DNA from: an uncultured Bacteroidota bacterium
GTDB taxonomy: Bacteria > Bacteroidota > Bacteroidia > UKL13-3
Length of the DNA stretch: 53,569 nt
Assembly (NCBI GenBank): GCA_903883965.1
Contig: CAISCU010000001.1
Coordinates: 1-53,569, forward strand
Reading direction: 5' to 3'
Part shown: piece by piece, positions 51,990-53,569 of the stretch
Layout of the letters: the number at the start of each line of letters is the position of its first letter
Numbering within the stretch: the stretch's first letter is position 1
Translations under genes and position numbers: made by a program
The notes under the pieces: generated by a model
Databases searched by the model: none
What the model saw: only the letters and a program-made list of their open reading frames with translations
Told to the model about the DNA's origin: nothing

Positions 51990-53306
51990 ATGAATAAATT
52001 TTGCCTTCTAATTGTTGTGATGTTGCTATTTCATTTGAAATCAGCCAAAGCACAATCTATTTACTTTCCTCCTATCAATAACACTGCAACTTGGGATACC
52101 CTTTCGCCCAATTCATTGAATTGGTGTACCAACCAAATACCCAATTTGTATAGCTATTTGCAAAGTCAAGACAGCAAAGCCTTTTTGGTACTCAAAGATG
52201 GCAAAATAGTACTTGAAAAATACTTTGGCACTTTTACCAAAGACAGTTTATGGTACTGGGCTTCGGCTGGTAAGTCATTGACCTCCGTCTTGGTTGGCAA
52301 AGCAATTGAAGAAAATGGGCTCAAATTAACCGATACAAGTGCTCAATATTTAGGCAATGCTTGGACCAAATGCCCTCCTGAAAAAGAAGCTCAAATTAGC
52401 ATCTGGAACCAATTGAGCATGACCACAGGTTTAGATGACAATGTACCCGATAACCATTGCACAGCCGATACTTGTTTGTTGTATTTGGCCGACCCAGGAA
52501 GCAGGTGGGCTTATCACAATGCACCTTATACATTGTTAGAAAAAGTTCTAAGCAACGCAACAGGAACAGACATCAATTCTTATACCCAACTCAAACTCAA
52601 AAATAAAACAGGCATGACTGGTTTTTGGGCAACAATTGGTTCAGACAATGTATTTTTTAGCAAGGCCCGAAGCATGGCCAGATTTGGTTTATTGGTTCAA
52701 AACAATTGCATTTGGAACACCGACACATTGTTAAAGAATAGCATTTATGTAAACCAAATGACCCAATCTTCTCAAAGCATGAACCCTGCTTATGGTTATT
52801 TGTGGTGGTTGAACGGTAAACAAAGCTTTATGGTTCCAGGTTCTCAAATTCAATTCCCTGGTTCATTTGCACCTGCAGCTCCTCCAGATATGTTTGCCGC
52901 GATTGGTAAAAATGGACAGCTCATTTGTATTTCAAAAAGTACAGGTTTGGTGGTGGTAAGAATAGGAAACCAAGTCAATGAAGGTGAGGTTCCATTTCTA
53001 TTGTGTAACCAAATTTGGACAGAATTAAATAAGGTGATGTGTACTGCCAATAGTGTAAACGAAACATCATTACAGCCCACTCTAATCCATGTTTATCCTA
53101 ATCCATCCGATAACCTATTGCAAATAGATTGTGGAGGAATAATGCCAACAAACTTAATTATTACTGATTGTATGGGGAAACAACTCATAGATGCGTCTAA
53201 CCATTCAGAAATAGACATTTCAGCACTTGCCGATGGCATCTATACCATACAATTGCAAATTGATGGATTTGAATACACTAAAAAATGGGTCAAACAATCG
53301 CATTAA
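51990..53306 (+). CDS. Secreted serine hydrolase (beta-lactamase fold) with type A T9SS sorting domain
   Basis: From the ATG at 51990 it has 438 residues; the frame upstream overlaps the VOC gene. The signal peptide ends SAKAQ (about 22). A class C beta-lactamase/PBP-like domain (about 40-350) has the S-x-x-K motif in SAGKS, the Y-x-N motif in AYHNAPY and a GYLWWLNG block. The end (about 365-438: IHVYPNPSDNLLQIDC, IITDCMGKQL, DISALADGIYTIQLQ, KKWVKQ) is a type A T9SS sorting domain. So it is exported across the outer membrane, where it probably acts as an esterase or amidase. Confidence 0.87.
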   Translation: MNKFCLLIVVMLLFHLKSAKAQSIYFPPINNTATWDTLSPNSLNWCTNQIPNLYSYLQSQDSKAFLVLKDGKIVLEKYFGTFTKDSLWYWASAGKSLTSVLVGKAIEENGLKLTDTSAQYLGNAWTKCPPEKEAQISIWNQLSMTTGLDDNVPDNHCTADTCLLYLADPGSRWAYHNAPYTLLEKVLSNATGTDINSYTQLKLKNKTGMTGFWATIGSDNVFFSKARSMARFGLLVQNNCIWNTDTLLKNSIYVNQMTQSSQSMNPAYGYLWWLNGKQSFMVPGSQIQFPGSFAPAAPPDMFAAIGKNGQLICISKSTGLVVVRIGNQVNEGEVPFLLCNQIWTELNKVMCTANSVNETSLQPTLIHVYPNPSDNLLQIDCGGIMPTNLIITDCMGKQLIDASNHSEIDISALADGIYTIQLQIDGFEYTKKWVKQSH

Positions 53307-53353
53307 AAAAATTAAACAAAAATCTTTAATCCAAATTATTAATATCTAATTTT

Positions 53354-53548
53354 ATGAATGAATCAACGCAACCAAAAAAATGGAAACTATTGCTAGTGAG
53401 CTGGCTATTTGTTTATCCAGTAATCAATGTCCTATTTGCCTTGTTGTTTCCGATCTTACAAGATTTGCCACAATTGCTAAAAACATTGGTATTTACAGTC
53501 ATTTTAGTTCCTTTAATGGGCATTTGTATTCCTTTGTTGCATAAATAA
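53354..53548 (+). CDS. Small membrane protein
   Basis: A complete 64-residue frame with two hydrophobic helices (about 14-32 and 40-62: LLVSWLFVYPVINVLFALLF and LVFTVILVPLMGICIPLL). It lies 47 bases after the hydrolase gene, 21 bases before the window end. No family recognised. Confidence 0.5.
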   Translation: MNESTQPKKWKLLLVSWLFVYPVINVLFALLFPILQDLPQLLKTLVFTVILVPLMGICIPLLHK

Positions 53549-53569
53549 TTCTGGAACTGGATTTGCAAG

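Noticed and set aside
1-53569. CRISPR array, prophage or transposon
   Set aside because: No regularly spaced repeats, cas genes, phage structural genes, transposases or integrases were recognised.

Overview
The window comes from the chromosome of a Bacteroidota bacterium (AT-rich, class not resolvable; a Chitinophagales- or Sphingobacteriales-like lineage is plausible). The evidence is: promoters of the form TTTG-N19-TAnnTTTG, typical of the phylum; type IX secretion (T9SS) C-terminal sorting domains of both type A and type B; a DUF3822-rsmD-coaD operon; GldL/GldM-family proteins; and many small secreted or lipoprotein hypotheticals. The gene order is that of an ordinary chromosome, and no integrase, transposase, phage or CRISPR array was seen.

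Layout. 0-9.2 kb: a repeat-bearing left edge, then a minus-strand MFS transporter / methionine-sulfoxide reductase / lipoprotein operon and a coiled-coil membrane protein; plus-strand rmlC, tryptophan 2,3-dioxygenase and two small secreted proteins; corA; rnhA; a double universal-stress protein; a family 9 glycosyltransferase. 9.3-25.7 kb: mostly housekeeping: dnaE, trxA, a DUF58 protein, ispE, the minus-strand operon pyrE-plsC-gatC-ABC ATPase, a Nudix hydrolase, DUF3822-rsmD-coaD, a thioesterase, upp, a beta-CASP nuclease, a DMT transporter, a DUF1801 protein and a PolX protein whose polymerase site has lost two acidic residues.

25.8-34.3 kb is the most interesting stretch. It is a tightly coupled five-gene plus-strand operon encoding an exported, membrane-anchored coiled-coil protein, a GldL-like protein that keeps the membrane glutamate, two different full-length GldM-like proteins, and a large outer-membrane protein with a PorG-like beta-barrel. 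A secreted SprB-repeat protein with a type B T9SS sorting domain follows. Nothing resembling gldK, gldN, gldJ or sprA is in the window. I read this as a second trans-envelope motor, paralogous to the GldLM motor of gliding and T9SS, and probably built around a GldM heterodimer.

34.3-39.1 kb: tRNA-Gly(GCC) and tRNA-Leu(TAA) behind a consensus promoter, a methyltransferase, a tandem pair of surface-type proteins (one frameshifted in a homopolymer run), a PfkB kinase, and tRNA-Asn(GTT). 39.1-44.4 kb looks accessory: DUF2306 and erythromycin-esterase-like proteins, a Crp/Fnr regulator, an ATPase/nuclease-like gene bracketed by two copies of a 55-bp direct repeat each followed by a terminator, and a YefM-YoeB toxin-antitoxin pair with a readable promoter and operator. 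44.6-53.6 kb: a SOUL heme-binding protein, an acetyltransferase, small thioesterase and lipoprotein genes, a third surface-type protein, a divergent HxlR regulator / Old Yellow Enzyme pair, several small alpha/beta-barrel or VOC proteins, and a secreted serine hydrolase with a type A T9SS sorting domain.

No searches were run. Family calls rest on reading motifs, lengths and gene context; functional roles for the motor operon are inference.
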